Positions 12,728-13,710 of a stretch of DNA of 13,710 nt are shown here, piece after piece. The notes under the pieces were generated by a model that ran no database searches, had not been told where the DNA came from, and saw only the letters and a list, made by a program, of their open reading frames with translations. Location: the NCBI GenBank assembly GCA_027007465.1, contig JALTFF010000007.1, positions 1-13,710 of the forward strand, in the 5' to 3' direction. A program made the translations under genes and the position numbers. Every line of letters starts with the position of its first letter. Position 1 is the stretch's first letter. This DNA comes from a bacterium. GTDB lineage: Bacteria > Patescibacteriota > Patescibacteriia > Patescibacteriales > JALTFF01.

Positions 12728-13570
12728 TCATAATTTTTTTAACAACTCTATCCAATTATTTACAGATAGTTCTTGAGCTCTTATTTTTGAATTAAAGCCA
12801 AGTTCTTTAATTAATTTTATTGACTTTTCTTTAGAAAAATAATAACCAGCTGATAAATTATTTGCCAAAGTTTTTCTTTTTGAAGCAAACCCAATTCTTA
12901 CTAAACGAAAAAATTCTTTTTCATTAATATTGTATTTATATTTTTTGTTTCTAATCTTGCATTTTATTATAGCTGAATCAACTTTTGGTTTTGGAAAAAA
13001 ACAATTTGATGAAACATATTTAATAATTTCTGGCTCTACATAAAATTGAACTGAAATACCTAATAAGCTTAATTTTCCAGGCTTGGCAATAATTCTCTCA
13101 GCTACTTCTTTTTGTAATAACAAAATCATAATCTTAGGTTTATTTTTTGCAGATAAAAATTTTCTTAAAAAGCGAGAACTAATATTATATGGTAAATTAG
13201 CCACTATTTTATAGCTTATTGTATTGTTAAGTAAAATTTTCCTCATTTCTAATTGAGAAATTTTAAAAATATCTTTATTAATTAAATTAACATTTTTAAT
13301 CTCTTCTAATTTAAGGTTATTTCTAACTATCTTACTCAATTTATCATCTATCTCCACTGCCACAACTTTTTTTACTAATCTGGCTAATTCTATTGTTAAG
13401 AAACCTAATCCAGGCCCTATTTCTAAAACAATGTCATTTTTATTTAGCTCAGCTGATTTAATTATATATTGATAAACACTTTCCTTAATCAAAAAATTCT
13501 GGCCCATAGATCTCTTGGGCTTAATTTTATAAAATTGACAAAATTGTTTTGTTTTCTTTAAAATATTCAT
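12728..13570 (-). CDS. rsmA: 16S rRNA adenine-N6,N6 dimethyltransferase (RsmA/KsgA)
   Basis: RsmA uses S-adenosylmethionine to dimethylate two adjacent adenines in the 3'-terminal helix 45 of 16S rRNA (A1518 and A1519 in E. coli numbering), a late step of small-subunit assembly in the cytoplasm. At 280 aa it has the usual family length. Visible motifs are MGQNFL (22-27); the SAM loop EIGPGLGFLT (50-59); the acidic VEID (72-75) that contacts the SAM ribose; D100 of motif III; the catalytic NLPYNIS (125-131); QKEVAERI (153-160); FFPKPKVDSAI (191-201); and the C-terminal FASKRKTLANNL (228-239) with RAQELS. All key residues are present, so it should be active. The ATG at 13570 is the first start compatible with the family N-terminus. 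It stops with TGA. The next gene has its own promoter in the 58-bp gap, so regulation of the two is probably separate. Confidence 0.97.
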   Translation of the reverse strand: MNILKKTKQFCQFYKIKPKRSMGQNFLIKESVYQYIIKSAELNKNDIVLEIGPGLGFLTIELARLVKKVVAVEIDDKLSKIVRNNLKLEEIKNVNLINKDIFKISQLEMRKILLNNTISYKIVANLPYNISSRFLRKFLSAKNKPKIMILLLQKEVAERIIAKPGKLSLLGISVQFYVEPEIIKYVSSNCFFPKPKVDSAIIKCKIRNKKYKYNINEKEFFRLVRIGFASKRKTLANNLSAGYYFSKEKSIKLIKELGFNSKIRAQELSVNNWIELLKKL

Positions 13571-13710
13571 ATTATTAAAATAACATAATATTTATCATTA
13601 AGCTATAAATATAAGCAACAAAATCGCTTAAGTTCATACAAACATAGTAATTAAAACAATAACACAAACATTAAAGAGCTGGTTCTGCGCGGAAATGAGC
13701 GGACTCTCTC
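13571..13710. other. Region upstream of rsmA with a GC-rich right edge
   Basis: The 100 bases next to the rsmA start are very AT-rich, with several -10-like hexamers but no pair I would call a promoter. The last 36 bases (13675-13710) are about 58% GC by hand count, unlike the rest of the window. On the minus strand GCTCTTTAA (rc of 13671-13679) resembles the core of rRNA-operon boxA antitermination sites. No tRNA T-loop signature or coding frame can be supported in this fragment. Confidence 0.35.

Noticed and set aside
12700..12760. Terminator after rsmA
   Set aside because: A run of seven T follows the rsmA stop on the minus strand, but the only stem I can form in front of it is interrupted and made of A-U pairs alone. 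That is too weak to call.
13675..13710. tRNA or tmRNA end at the right edge
   Set aside because: The GC-rich stretch has no GGTTCRA T-loop, no CCA-type end and no tmRNA start signature in either direction.
13695..13710. Plus-strand gene starting with ATGAGCGGACTC
   Set aside because: Only five codons are visible, with no ribosome site or promoter, so it cannot be supported.
1..13710. UGA recoded as glycine, as in Gracilibacteria/SR1
   Set aside because: TGA ends rsmA at its normal family length and ends the giant gene in an ATGA overlap, and no gene needs read-through. The standard code explains everything.
1..13710. CRISPR array, insertion sequence or prophage
   Set aside because: There are no regularly spaced direct repeats outside genes, no transposase or integrase motifs, and no terminal inverted repeats with target duplications.

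Overview
The window looks like part of a Candidate Phyla Radiation (Patescibacteria, probably Parcubacteria-like) genome. This is inferred from low GC, small intergenic gaps, weak or absent Shine-Dalgarno sites, and several protein types I associate with that group. Those types are a thrombospondin-type-3 calcium-repeat membrane protein, a TrbL/VirB6-like polytopic protein carrying the RIVMLWILIILSPLAF signature, and a giant secreted cysteine-rich protein. TAA, TAG and TGA all end genes here, so the code is the standard bacterial one. That argues against Gracilibacteria/SR1-type UGA recoding.

Every gene I can support lies on the minus strand, so the reading order runs from high to low coordinates. 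(1) rsmA/ksgA (13570-12728), a 16S rRNA dimethyltransferase and ordinary housekeeping gene. (2) A 58-bp gap holding a convincing extended -10 promoter that should give a nearly leaderless mRNA. (3) A 229-aa membrane-anchored protein with two calcium-binding repeats. (4) A membrane-anchored extracytoplasmic beta-propeller protein of about 405 aa. (5) A 2901-aa secreted protein filling 64% of the window, with roughly 125 cysteines, three jelly-roll carbohydrate-binding-like modules, eight copies of a C-x5-G-C octapeptide and a C-terminal PKD-like domain. (6) A 180-aa three-helix membrane protein whose start overlaps the stop of the giant gene. (7) The first 390 residues of a TrbL/VirB6-like inner-membrane protein that runs off the left edge.

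Genes 5, 6 and 7 are tightly packed, with a 4-nt ATGA overlap and then a 38-nt gap, and are probably one transcription unit. Genes 3 and 4 share the extracytoplasmic, membrane-anchored theme and the strand. The simplest reading is a type IV secretion or conjugation-related envelope locus in which the TrbL/VirB6-like protein forms the membrane channel. The giant disulfide-rich protein would then be an exported surface component, such as a fibre, adhesin or contact structure. The functional link is inferred from gene order and protein architecture. I recognise no characterised counterpart of the giant protein.

No gene-free stretch exceeds 300 bases. I saw no tRNA, CRISPR array, insertion sequence or attachment site. 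The last 36 bases at the right edge are conspicuously GC-rich compared with the rest and remain unexplained.
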